A DNA stretch of 64,000 bases from Lactonifactor longoviformis DSM 17459 (GTDB lineage: Bacteria > Bacillota > Clostridia > Lachnospirales > Lachnospiraceae). The stretch is taken from positions 71,437 to 135,436 of the forward strand of contig NZ_FQVI01000005.1 in the NCBI RefSeq assembly GCF_900129135.1, given 5' to 3'. Below the pieces are notes generated by a model. It did not search any database. It was not told the DNA's origin and worked only from the letters and a program-made list of their open reading frames with translations. The position numbers and the translations under genes are program-made. Positions 27,818 to 36,167 of the stretch are shown here, piece after piece. Numbering within the stretch: the stretch's first letter is position 1; each line of letters starts with the position of its first letter.

Positions 27818-28492
27818 ATGTTTCATCTATACAAAGAGGATTATCTCCGGTATCTTGCAAAGGCAGCCGGAGTGATTCGGGGAAATAAGGAGTACATTAC
27901 AGAACTGGATTCTGCTACGGGTGACGGCGATCACTGGCTGAATCTAACCATAGGATTTGAAAAGTTGCTGGAAAAGTCAAAAGAATGGGAGAGCGTAACC
28001 TACCAGGAGCTCTTCCAAAATATAGCCATGACCATGATGTCCGCTATGGGGGGCTCCTCAGGGGTTTTGTACGGCAGTGCATATCTGAAGACAGCTGGCC
28101 TTCTGGAGAACCGGGAAAGCATAGATCAGGGACTTCTGGGAGAGATCCTGCAGGGATGGGCAGAGGCTATTCGGTCCCGGGGGAATGCAGAATTGGGATA
28201 TAAGACTATGCTGGATGCGGTGTATCCTGCAGCCTCTGCTTATGCAAAGGGACTGGAGGAAGGAAAAGACAGCGGGGAATGTCTGAGGCAAATGGCCCGG
28301 GCCGCCCGGGAGGGTGCAGAAAGCACGAGAGATATGGAGGCAGTGAAGGGAAGGGCAAGCTACAGAGAGGACAAATCTGTGGGCTTTCTGGATCCGGGAG
28401 CCGTTACTATGGCCATGCAGTTAGAATGCCTGGCAGACTTTATCCTGGAAGAGGATAAAGCATCCGCTGCGAAAGACAGCAAGCAGATCTAA
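27818..28492 (+). CDS. dhaL: Dihydroxyacetone kinase subunit DhaL
   Basis: DhaL is the ADP/ATP-binding helical-barrel subunit that transfers phosphate to the DhaK-bound substrate. The 224-residue protein has SATGDGDHW with the magnesium-binding aspartates, GGSSGVLYG and SVGFLDPGAVTM. The usual DGDHG is DGDHW here, a small change next to the metal site. It follows DhaK by 21 bp. The DhaL call is secure, but the phosphate donor is not known (see DhaK). Confidence 0.9.
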   Translation: MFHLYKEDYLRYLAKAAGVIRGNKEYITELDSATGDGDHWLNLTIGFEKLLEKSKEWESVTYQELFQNIAMTMMSAMGGSSGVLYGSAYLKTAGLLENRESIDQGLLGEILQGWAEAIRSRGNAELGYKTMLDAVYPAASAYAKGLEEGKDSGECLRQMARAAREGAESTRDMEAVKGRASYREDKSVGFLDPGAVTMAMQLECLADFILEEDKASAAKDSKQI

Positions 28493-28591
28493 GAGTAACT
28501 GGTTAGTATGCCATATGGTATCGCGACACTGATCCGGAGCAGTGCAGATATGAGGCAGAAAATAAATAGTAAAAAAAGAGAGGTTAAACGT

Positions 28592-29704
28592 ATGAAGAGA
28601 AATTTTAAAAAAGTAATGGCCGCTGTATTGACAATGGCGCTGGTATCCTGTCCCCTTACCGCATGCTCATCCGCTGATGACGCAGGAAAGGAAACAGAGC
28701 CGAAAACAGAAGAAAAGAAAACGGAAGCAGACAGCAAGGACTCTGCGTCAGGGGAGAAAACAGAAGTCACTGTAGGAATCGCCTGGCCATCTCTGGGAAC
28801 ACAGGCCTGGTCTGCCATGGCAGATTATCTGAGATGGTACGTGGATGAATACAATGAGAAAAATGATGTGAAGGTAAAATTGATCGAGACGACAGCCGGA
28901 GATGATGCTGCTGCCCAGGAGACGCAGATCCGGGACTTGCTGAATCAGAATGTAGATGTGGTAGTTTCAGGAGCCATTGACACAACCGCCATATGGTCCT
29001 CTATCACCGAGACACATGACGCGGGGAAAAAATTCATCTCTTTCTGCCGGAGACTGACGCCGGGCGGTCCTGAGGCTGACTCTACCGTAGCGCCGGACAC
29101 CTACGACACTGCATACGTCTCTGTGGACGCTGCCATTAAGAAAATGATTGAGAGCGGAATATCGGCGGAAGACATCAAAGTGATCCGGGTACAGGGTGAT
29201 CTTAAAGACCAGAATGCAATGAGATACGGGGAAGGATGCGAGGCTGCAGTAAAGGACAATGGAGCGGCAATCGCGGCAGACATTGAGAGCAACTGGTCTG
29301 TGGAAACTGTTATGAATAAACTGGCGCCAACCCTGCAGGCTAATCCGGATGCCAATCTTATCTTTACCCCAAATGAAGACCTGATGCTTGGGGTCCAGAG
29401 TGTTCTGGAAGGCCTTGGCAAGTGGATAAAGACAGGAGAGGAGGGTCATATGTATCTGGCTGCTGCAGGAGGCTGCGAGATCGGACTGAATATGATACAG
29501 GAAGGTTATCTGGATGCTACGGGATATGAAAATCTGCCTGAAGTATCTACTAATACTATTGACAATGCAGTAAAGCTGGCGCTGGGGGAGGAGCCCGGGG
29601 ACTTCTTTGTGAAGTCAGAAGCCATTACTCCGGAGAATATACAGCCGCTGCTGGATAAAGACTATTTTTGGGTATACGACTATGTAAAGAAGACAGAAAA
29701 ATAG
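28592..29704 (+). CDS. Sugar-binding lipoprotein, RbsB-like (Peripla_BP_4)
   Basis: The 370-residue product starts at ATG 28592 and has a lipoprotein signal with lipobox LTAC (Cys near residue 25) and an acidic Lys/Glu tether. The mature part has the pattern of ribose-type periplasmic-binding proteins: VTVGIAWPSLGTQAW, QIRDLLNQNVDVVVSGA and TLQANPDANLIFTPNEDL. It captures a small sugar or polyol for the permease and ATPase genes that follow. A PurR/LacI-type effector domain in the regulator is the intracellular analogue of this fold, which is consistent with one ligand family for both. Confidence 0.92.
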   Translation: MKRNFKKVMAAVLTMALVSCPLTACSSADDAGKETEPKTEEKKTEADSKDSASGEKTEVTVGIAWPSLGTQAWSAMADYLRWYVDEYNEKNDVKVKLIETTAGDDAAAQETQIRDLLNQNVDVVVSGAIDTTAIWSSITETHDAGKKFISFCRRLTPGGPEADSTVAPDTYDTAYVSVDAAIKKMIESGISAEDIKVIRVQGDLKDQNAMRYGEGCEAAVKDNGAAIAADIESNWSVETVMNKLAPTLQANPDANLIFTPNEDLMLGVQSVLEGLGKWIKTGEEGHMYLAAAGGCEIGLNMIQEGYLDATGYENLPEVSTNTIDNAVKLALGEEPGDFFVKSEAITPENIQPLLDKDYFWVYDYVKKTEK

Positions 29705-29718
29705 AACGACAGAATGCC

Positions 29719-29744
29719 CCCGGTGCAGCCCTGTGCTGCCCGGG
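29719..29744 (+). promoter_or_regulatory. Stem-loop between binding-protein and permease genes
   Basis: CCCGGTGCAG and CTGCCCGGG pair with one bulged T around a short loop, again without a T-run. It occupies the same position as the stem-loop in the MalEFG-type operon. Confidence 0.6.
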
Positions 29745-29763
29745 AACCTGAAGGAGGTTTCAA

Positions 29764-30744
29764 ATGAGTATACAGAGGTACTGTGCTAAAAAGAAAAATG
29801 CCTTTATGAACAGAAGGGACAAAACATTTATTTTAGCCAGCCTGGCAGCCGGGGCAGCTCTTCTGCTGGCTATCGCGTTCGCCAAACCAGGTTTCTATGC
29901 GGCAAAAAACATATCCAGTATCCTTATCCAGTGCAGTGCCGTGGCGATTATGGCTGCGGGGCAGATCTATGTGATGGTCAGCGGAGGAATCGACCTGTCC
30001 ATTCCTTCTGTGATGATGCTGTCTGGCTGCATCGGGGCTCTGGTGATGCGTCAGACAAACAACATACTGCTTGGGATTCTGTCTATTATGGCAGTGGCAG
30101 TTCTGGCAGGGCTGTTTAACGGATTTTCTGTGGCAAAGCTGAAGATAAATGCGTTTGTGGCAACCATGATTACCATGCTGGTAGCTAACGGACTTTCTCT
30201 GAAGGTTACTAAGTCCAGCAGTATTCCTGTGCCCCAGGAATTCACCGGCCTTTTTGGAAAATATTACGGGCCTGTCCATGCCAATATTGCGGTGATGATC
30301 CTCTGCCTGATTGTTCTGCAGTTCGTTTTAACGAAGACAGGGTTCGGCCGCTGCATTTATGCTATAGGCACCAATGAGAAAAGCGCCCAGGCGTGCGGGA
30401 TTAGGACAGATAAGGTAAAGATTCAGGTGTTTTTAATCTCCGGAATCCTGTCAGGAATCGCGGCGATTGTTTTAACCGCCAGGATAGCTTCCTCTTCCCT
30501 GTCACTTGCGTCAGATTCTACGTCCCTGGATGTCATAGCCGCGGCGATTGTGGGCGGGGCAAGCATTAAAGGCGGTGTGGGAACCGCAGTGGGCGCATTT
30601 GCAGGTGCCTTTATTATCAACGGATTGTCAAACCTGTTAGTGCTCTTTGGGATTGACTATTATTCGATACAGATTATAAAAGGTATGGTATTTATCTTTA
30701 TTACCTATTTTGATACCATCCGTGCAAAAGCAAGGAGGGCATAG
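29764..30744 (+). CDS. Ribose-type ABC permease (RbsC family), first copy
   Basis: The 326-residue protein has eight to ten hydrophobic segments and the BPD_transp_2 signature (VSGGIDLSIPSVMMLSG, GTNEKSAQACGI, GGASIKGGVGTAVGAF). The motif GIDLS occurs in monosaccharide permeases of this family. AAGGAGG precedes ATG. It pairs with the double-domain ATPase next to it, and the operon also carries a second permease, so the transporter is probably a heterodimer. Confidence 0.93.
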   Translation: MSIQRYCAKKKNAFMNRRDKTFILASLAAGAALLLAIAFAKPGFYAAKNISSILIQCSAVAIMAAGQIYVMVSGGIDLSIPSVMMLSGCIGALVMRQTNNILLGILSIMAVAVLAGLFNGFSVAKLKINAFVATMITMLVANGLSLKVTKSSSIPVPQEFTGLFGKYYGPVHANIAVMILCLIVLQFVLTKTGFGRCIYAIGTNEKSAQACGIRTDKVKIQVFLISGILSGIAAIVLTARIASSSLSLASDSTSLDVIAAAIVGGASIKGGVGTAVGAFAGAFIINGLSNLLVLFGIDYYSIQIIKGMVFIFITYFDTIRAKARRA

Positions 30745-30746
30745 AG

Positions 30747-32258
30747 ATGGAACGCAGATCGTATTTTGAAGCAGTAAACTTACATAAATATTTTCCCGGA
30801 GTGCATGCGCTGAACGACGTGACCATAACAGCGGATAAAGGGTCTGTACTGGGGATCATCGGCATCAACGGAGCGGGAAAATCCACCTTCATGAATGCCC
30901 TGGCCGGAGAACTCGCTATTGATTCCGGAGAATATTACATCGGCGGGGAGAAGACGGAGATCCGAAATCAGAAGGACTCTGAAAAAAACAGGATTGCCCT
31001 GATTCATCAGGAGGCAGTAGTCTTCAAGGATCTTACAGTGGCAGAAAATGTCTTTATCTATAACCTGAAGGACTATACAAAGGCGGGGCGCCTGCAGTAT
31101 AAAAAAATGTATGAGGACGCTTCCAGGTATCTTTCCATGATAGGCGCACAGGTGAACCCAAGGGAGCTGGCGAAAAATATTACAGTGGGAGAAAAACAGA
31201 TGATAGAGATTGCCAGGGCCCTGGTGAGGGATGCTGAGATAGTACTGTTCGACGAACCTACTTCTTCTTTATCCCTGGAGGAAAAGGAGAATCTGTTTCG
31301 GATCATTCATCAGCTGAAGGAACAGCAGAAAATCGTGATGTATATTACCCACTTTCTGGACGAGGTGCTGAAAATCTGTGACAGGACCGTTGTCATGCGG
31401 GACGGCGAGGTGACAGGAGACTTCCGGATTCGGGAGGTGAGTACCAGGGAACTGATTACGGGAATTGCCGGTCATGAAGTAGAGACCGTAGTGAATCAGG
31501 GGGAAGAAAATGAGGGGGAAGAGGTTCTGAAAATTGAGAACCTGAACTGCTATCCGGCGGTTAAGAACATTAATTTCTCAGTTCATAAAGGAGAGATTCT
31601 GGGACTCTGGGGGCTGCTGGGATCCGGAAGAACGGAGATAATACGAAGCATCTTTGCCCTGGATAAGCCGGACAGCGGGGCAATTTATAAGAGAAACAAA
31701 GAAGGCAAAATGCTTAAAATCAGCGGACATAAGCTTCTGGAGGAATGTGCCTACGTGACGGAAGATCGGCACTATGACGGGCTGTTTATGGCCATGCCCA
31801 TCTGGAAAAACATTACCATGGCCAATATCAGGAACTTTTCTAATGGAATGATGGATGTACAGAAGGAACATGAATATTCAATAAAAATGATTGAGGAAAT
31901 GCAGATTAAGACACCGGATGAAAACGTGCTGGTGGAAACCTTAAGCGGTGGCAATCAGCAGAAGGTTATCATGGCCAGATGCATAGGGAAGAATCCGGAT
32001 GTGTTTTTTATAGATGAGCCTACCAGAGGGGTTGATGTGAATGCGAAATCATTTATACACAGGAAGATCCTGGAGCTGGCCCGTCAGGGATGCGCCGTTG
32101 TCATGGTCTCCTCAGAGATTGAAGAGAACCTCAACCTGTGTGACCGGGTACTTATTGTCAGAAATGGAACGATTACGGACGAAGTCAGAAAAACGGATAT
32201 CAGCAAACAGAATCTGATGGATCTCTGTCTGGGAATTAAGGAGGGCCAAAATGAATAA
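30747..32258 (+). CDS. Ribose-type ABC ATPase with two nucleotide-binding domains (RbsA/MglA family)
   Basis: The 503-residue protein has two ABC cassettes. The first has Walker A GINGAGKST, an unusual signature ITVGEKQMIEIA and Walker B VLFDEPTSSL; the second has GLLGSGRTE in place of a full Walker A, LSGGNQQKVIMAR, and FIDEPTRGVD. This asymmetry is normal for the family, in which the second site is degenerate. It powers import by the flanking permeases. It starts 2 bp after the first permease and its end overlaps the second by 8 bp, which indicates tight coupling. Confidence 0.95.
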   Translation: MERRSYFEAVNLHKYFPGVHALNDVTITADKGSVLGIIGINGAGKSTFMNALAGELAIDSGEYYIGGEKTEIRNQKDSEKNRIALIHQEAVVFKDLTVAENVFIYNLKDYTKAGRLQYKKMYEDASRYLSMIGAQVNPRELAKNITVGEKQMIEIARALVRDAEIVLFDEPTSSLSLEEKENLFRIIHQLKEQQKIVMYITHFLDEVLKICDRTVVMRDGEVTGDFRIREVSTRELITGIAGHEVETVVNQGEENEGEEVLKIENLNCYPAVKNINFSVHKGEILGLWGLLGSGRTEIIRSIFALDKPDSGAIYKRNKEGKMLKISGHKLLEECAYVTEDRHYDGLFMAMPIWKNITMANIRNFSNGMMDVQKEHEYSIKMIEEMQIKTPDENVLVETLSGGNQQKVIMARCIGKNPDVFFIDEPTRGVDVNAKSFIHRKILELARQGCAVVMVSSEIEENLNLCDRVLIVRNGTITDEVRKTDISKQNLMDLCLGIKEGQNE

Positions 32259-33204
32259 TAGCATAAATATAAAAAACTTGAAGCTGACAGCCCTTAACCA
32301 TGCGGTTTACATTTTCGGTGTAATCACAATTATTGTTTTTTCGTCTCTGTCAGAGCATTTTCTGACCTCTACGAACTGGATTACTATCCTGAGAAATTCA
32401 ACGCTTATGCTATCAATAGGAATCGGACTTACCTTTGCACTGATAGTGGGAGAGCTGGATCTTTCGGTTGGGGCTAACTGCAGATTTGCAGCGTCGGTGA
32501 GCGCCCTGCTTATGGTGAATCACGGGTGGAATCCCTATCTGTGCATGATATTAATGCCTCTTCTGGGAGGGTTTATAGGTCTCATAAACGGCCTGCTTGT
32601 AACCCGGGTAAAACTGAATGCCTGGCTGGTGACATTATCTATGAAGCTGGCCCTTGTGGGCATTGTAGTAAAGCTGACGAACACGGTTGCAATCAATATG
32701 CCGCAGGAGGTTTTGAATTTCAGAAATATAAAGATATTCGGACTTTCCAGTTTTATCGTATTCATATTAGCAGTTATGATTCTGATGCAGATTATCCTGC
32801 GTTACAGTACATTTGGCAGAAAACTGGTGGCTGTGGGCTCTAACTATGCCGCAGCAGAAAAGCTTGGAATCAATGTGAAAAATTATAAACTGGCGGCCTT
32901 TATCATCAGCGGCTTTTTTGCCGGGCTGGGCGGTATGCTGATCTCTGTGAACCTGGGAAGCATTACCCGTGAGCTGGGAGACGGATATGAGTTTACCGCG
33001 GTATCTGCTGTGGTTCTGGGGGGAGTTTCCCTGGCCGGGGGCGAAGGAAGCGTATTTCCCAAGGCATTCGCCGGGGTTCTTATCCTGACGGTCATTGAGA
33101 ACGGACTTACTATGATGGGAGCAGACATTTATCTCTTCCAGATCGCCAAAGCGCTGATCATTTTTGTCATGATGTATATAGACTCCATTAAAAATAAGAT
33201 GTAG
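32251..33204 (+). CDS. Ribose-type ABC permease (RbsC family), second copy
   Basis: The 317-residue membrane protein has the same BPD_transp_2 pattern (VGELDLSVGANCRF, GSNYAAAEKLGINV, GGVSLAGGEGSVFPKAF) but differs clearly from the first permease, so the two are not a recent duplication. Its start overlaps the ATPase gene. Two unlike permeases with one ATPase suggest a heterodimeric channel. Confidence 0.92.
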   Translation: MNNSINIKNLKLTALNHAVYIFGVITIIVFSSLSEHFLTSTNWITILRNSTLMLSIGIGLTFALIVGELDLSVGANCRFAASVSALLMVNHGWNPYLCMILMPLLGGFIGLINGLLVTRVKLNAWLVTLSMKLALVGIVVKLTNTVAINMPQEVLNFRNIKIFGLSSFIVFILAVMILMQIILRYSTFGRKLVAVGSNYAAAEKLGINVKNYKLAAFIISGFFAGLGGMLISVNLGSITRELGDGYEFTAVSAVVLGGVSLAGGEGSVFPKAFAGVLILTVIENGLTMMGADIYLFQIAKALIIFVMMYIDSIKNKM

Positions 33205-33215
33205 CAGGTGAGACG

Positions 33216-34274
33216 ATGGACAGAAAAGTATGGATAGGGACCTGCACTGGCAAAACGGACGGCGGGGGAATCTATGTCTGCGGTTTAGACGAGGATACAG
33301 GAAAGTTACAGATAAGGGGAGTTCAGAGGGAATGCAGCAATCCGGGATTTCTCGCCCGGAACAAGGAGAAAGGCCTTCTGTGCGCAGTAAATGAGGGAGA
33401 GGACAGAAACTGGGTATCGGTATACCGGGACTCAATGAGCGGCATTCCCCGACTGACAGATGAAAAAGAAATACCGGGGGAGGGCCCCTGCCATATCAGC
33501 ATGGGCAGAGACGGGACACGCATCTATTATGCCAATTACGAGAGCGGTGATATCGGAATGCTGTACCTGAACGGGGAGGGAAGGTTTCTTCCGGATACTT
33601 ACAGAATTGTGCACCGGGGAAGAAGTGTGGGGGAGCGGCAGAATAAGGCCCATCCCCATGAAGTGCACCTGCTGGGGAAACAAGAAATGCTTCTGGTTCC
33701 GGATCTGGGTACAGATGAGATTGTTCTCTATGACCTCAGATGGGGGAGACCTCAGAAGATGGGGGAAGTAAAGGTCTGCCCGGGGGACGGACCCAGGCAT
33801 CTGGCTGCACATCCGGGGGGCTGCCGGCTCTATCTGGTCTGTGAAATGGAGAATATGGTATATGCCTTTCAATGGACAGAGGAAAAGAAACTGCAGCAGA
33901 TGCAGAGGATTTCTCTGCTGGGAGACGGCAAAACCGGAGAATATATTGCAGGGGAGATAGCGGTAACCTCTGACGGCCGCTGGCTCGTGACATCTACAAG
34001 GGCATGGGGCAGCAGAAAAGAGGAGGAGGGATATCTGTCCCTGTTTCCCATAACAGCAGGCGGAATCCTGGAACCGCCCCGGCTTTTCCCCTCAGGGGGA
34101 TGCCATCCCAGAATGTTCTCGATTACAGAGAATGACAAATATATTTTGACAGCAAACCAATACTCAGGAAACCTTGTGAGCTTTCGTCTGGATAAGAGAC
34201 TGGGCGCAGTAGAGGTGTGTGACACAGTACCTATTCCGGGGGCGGCCTGTGTATTGTGCGGAGAAAAAGAATAA
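33216..34274 (+). CDS. Lactonase-fold seven-bladed beta-propeller protein (YbhE/PGL-like)
   Basis: The 352-residue protein matches the lactonase, 7-bladed beta-propeller family to which E. coli 6-phosphogluconolactonase YbhE belongs: the start VWIGTCTGKTDGGGIYVCGLD, KAHPHEVHLLG, CPGDGPRHLAAHPGG and ITENDKYILTANQYSGNLVSF. It probably opens a sugar lactone to the acid. The substrate need not be a phosphate. It lies between the transporter and an SDR, which fits oxidation of a sugar to a lactone followed by hydrolysis. Confidence 0.85.
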   Translation: MDRKVWIGTCTGKTDGGGIYVCGLDEDTGKLQIRGVQRECSNPGFLARNKEKGLLCAVNEGEDRNWVSVYRDSMSGIPRLTDEKEIPGEGPCHISMGRDGTRIYYANYESGDIGMLYLNGEGRFLPDTYRIVHRGRSVGERQNKAHPHEVHLLGKQEMLLVPDLGTDEIVLYDLRWGRPQKMGEVKVCPGDGPRHLAAHPGGCRLYLVCEMENMVYAFQWTEEKKLQQMQRISLLGDGKTGEYIAGEIAVTSDGRWLVTSTRAWGSRKEEEGYLSLFPITAGGILEPPRLFPSGGCHPRMFSITENDKYILTANQYSGNLVSFRLDKRLGAVEVCDTVPIPGAACVLCGEKE

Positions 34275-34288
34275 AGGAGAAGTGAGAC

Positions 34289-35134
34289 ATGAGGAATAAA
34301 AAAGCGGCAATTACCGGCGGAAGCAGGGGAATTGGACGGGGAATTGTAAGAAGACTGGCCAGAGAGGGGTATGACATTTCTTTTACCTACAGCTCTCGGA
34401 GGGGAAAGGTCCAGGCAGAAGCCCTGGTGGAAGAAATTACAGGACAATATCCGGTGAAGTGCTTCTGCCATGGAGCAGCCCTGAATGAGAAGGGGACGGC
34501 AGAAGAATTTGTGCGGGAGGCGTATGAGGAGCTGGGGGGACTGGATCTTCTGGTCTGCAATGCCGGCCAGTCGCTGGTTCACAGTATCTATGAGATGGAT
34601 GAGCAGACCATTGACTTTCTCATCAATCTGGACTTCCGTTCCTATCTGATGGCAGCCCGGGAGGCGGGAAGAATCATGGGAGAGAACGGAATAAAGGGAA
34701 ACATAATTTTCATCTCTTCCTGCAGGGGGCTTCGGGCGTTTCCCTATGATGAGCTATATGGAGGGCTGAAGGCCGGGCTGATCCGCTCTATCCAGACCTT
34801 TGCGCTGGATCTTGCACCCTATGGGATCCGGGCAAACTGTGTATCCCCGGGGCCCATCAGAGTCCGGACCAGCCAGGAGATGCGGGAAGAAGGGGTCTGT
34901 GAACAGGAGATTGAGGATCTGGATAACCTTTGGAAGCAGCTGCCCTTAGAGCGGATGGGTACACCGGAAGATGTGGCAAATGCGGTGGCATTTCTTGCCA
35001 GCGATGAGGCTGCCTATATCACAGGCACCAATCTGGTGGTAGACGGGGCCGCATCACTGCCTGGAATACCGGAAAACAGGCCCAAAGCAGATGAGGAATT
35101 TAAAACATGGTGCAATTTTAAGCGCAGATGGTAG
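34289..35134 (+). CDS. SDR-family oxidoreductase, second of the cluster
   Basis: The 281-residue protein has TGGSRGIGRG near residue 9, CNAGQS in place of NNAG, catalytic Ser in ISSCRG and YGGLK as the YxxxK pair, with VDGAASL near the C-terminus. It is a probable sugar or polyol dehydrogenase. GGAG precedes ATG and it follows the lactonase-like gene by 14 bp. Together they would convert a sugar to an aldonic acid, an inference from order only. Residues 60-68 are not like those of the first SDR, so the two likely act at different steps. Confidence 0.9.
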   Translation: MRNKKAAITGGSRGIGRGIVRRLAREGYDISFTYSSRRGKVQAEALVEEITGQYPVKCFCHGAALNEKGTAEEFVREAYEELGGLDLLVCNAGQSLVHSIYEMDEQTIDFLINLDFRSYLMAAREAGRIMGENGIKGNIIFISSCRGLRAFPYDELYGGLKAGLIRSIQTFALDLAPYGIRANCVSPGPIRVRTSQEMREEGVCEQEIEDLDNLWKQLPLERMGTPEDVANAVAFLASDEAAYITGTNLVVDGAASLPGIPENRPKADEEFKTWCNFKRRW

Positions 35135-35144
35135 GTGAGAGACG

Positions 35145-36149
35145 ATGAAGATTGTAAAAGGCAGCAGAGAGAGGGACACAAGATCTAAGACGATATTTCA
35201 GGATGGAAGTCATGCCTATGAGCTGGATAAGGATTTCCTTAAGCTTCCGGACTTTTTAAAGTATGTGCCGGCCTGCACGGGATGCTGTGACCGGAACGAT
35301 TATCTATACCTGGCTACCCGGGACAGAGACCATCCCATCGTTGTGGTGGATCCCGACGGAAATTATGTACGGGATTTCGGAAAAGGGCTGTTTCAGTTCA
35401 TACATTCTGTATTTGTAACCAGCCGGCAGACCCTTCTGTGTGCGGATTCCAACAGTCATGTGATCCGGGAACTGACCATGGAGGGAGAATTGATCCGGGA
35501 TCTGGGAAACTACGGGGTGCCCAGCGACAGCGGATACCAGGGAGATGCCTGGTGGAGAATGCACAGCAGCGGGACGGTGATTCCTATGAATCTTCCGTAT
35601 CAAAAGAACTGGAGCTTTATTGAGAGTATTAAGACCATCACCCACGCTGCTCCGCCCTTTAACCGTCCAACCTGTGCCGCAGAGACATCAAAGGGAGACA
35701 TCTTTGTGAGCGATGGCTATGCCAACTGTGCACTGCATAAGTTTGCTCCTGACGGAACCCTTCTTCATACCTGGGGGGCTCCGGGGACGGGGCCGGGAAG
35801 GTTTTTTGTAATGCACAGTTTATGGGCGGATAAAGAGGATAGAATCTGGGTGGCTGACCGGGAGGGCAACAGTATCCAGGTATTCCGGGAGGATGGAGAA
35901 CTGTTGGCTTACTGTTCAGAAGGGCTGTATCAGCCTTCAGAAATATGGGCAGACAGCAAGTATATCTATGTAGGGGAGAGAGGCGGCATTACTATATTTA
36001 ATTATGACATTGAAGTTGTGGCCCAGCTGGGATATTATATGTCACCCCTGATGACTCACGGCTTCTGCGGGGATTCCAGAGGAAATCTCTTCATGATGAC
36101 CCTGAGTGAGGAACTGCCGTACTCCCTTATGCGGCTGAAAAAAATGTAG
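35145..36149 (+). CDS. NHL-repeat beta-propeller protein
   Basis: The 334-residue protein has no signal peptide. It has repeated blades with TWGAPGTGPGRF, the classical NHL motif, and DREGNSIQVFREDGE and RDRDHPIVVVDPDGNYVRDFG. It belongs to a broad group that includes SMP-30-like lactonases, peptidyl-alpha-hydroxyglycine lyases and scaffold proteins. Here it may be a second lactonase or an isomerase for the sugar route. A specific reaction cannot be read from the sequence. It lies within the operon, 10 bp after the SDR. Confidence 0.75.
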   Translation: MKIVKGSRERDTRSKTIFQDGSHAYELDKDFLKLPDFLKYVPACTGCCDRNDYLYLATRDRDHPIVVVDPDGNYVRDFGKGLFQFIHSVFVTSRQTLLCADSNSHVIRELTMEGELIRDLGNYGVPSDSGYQGDAWWRMHSSGTVIPMNLPYQKNWSFIESIKTITHAAPPFNRPTCAAETSKGDIFVSDGYANCALHKFAPDGTLLHTWGAPGTGPGRFFVMHSLWADKEDRIWVADREGNSIQVFREDGELLAYCSEGLYQPSEIWADSKYIYVGERGGITIFNYDIEVVAQLGYYMSPLMTHGFCGDSRGNLFMMTLSEELPYSLMRLKKM

Positions 36150-36167
36150 GAAGAACGGAGGAATTGT

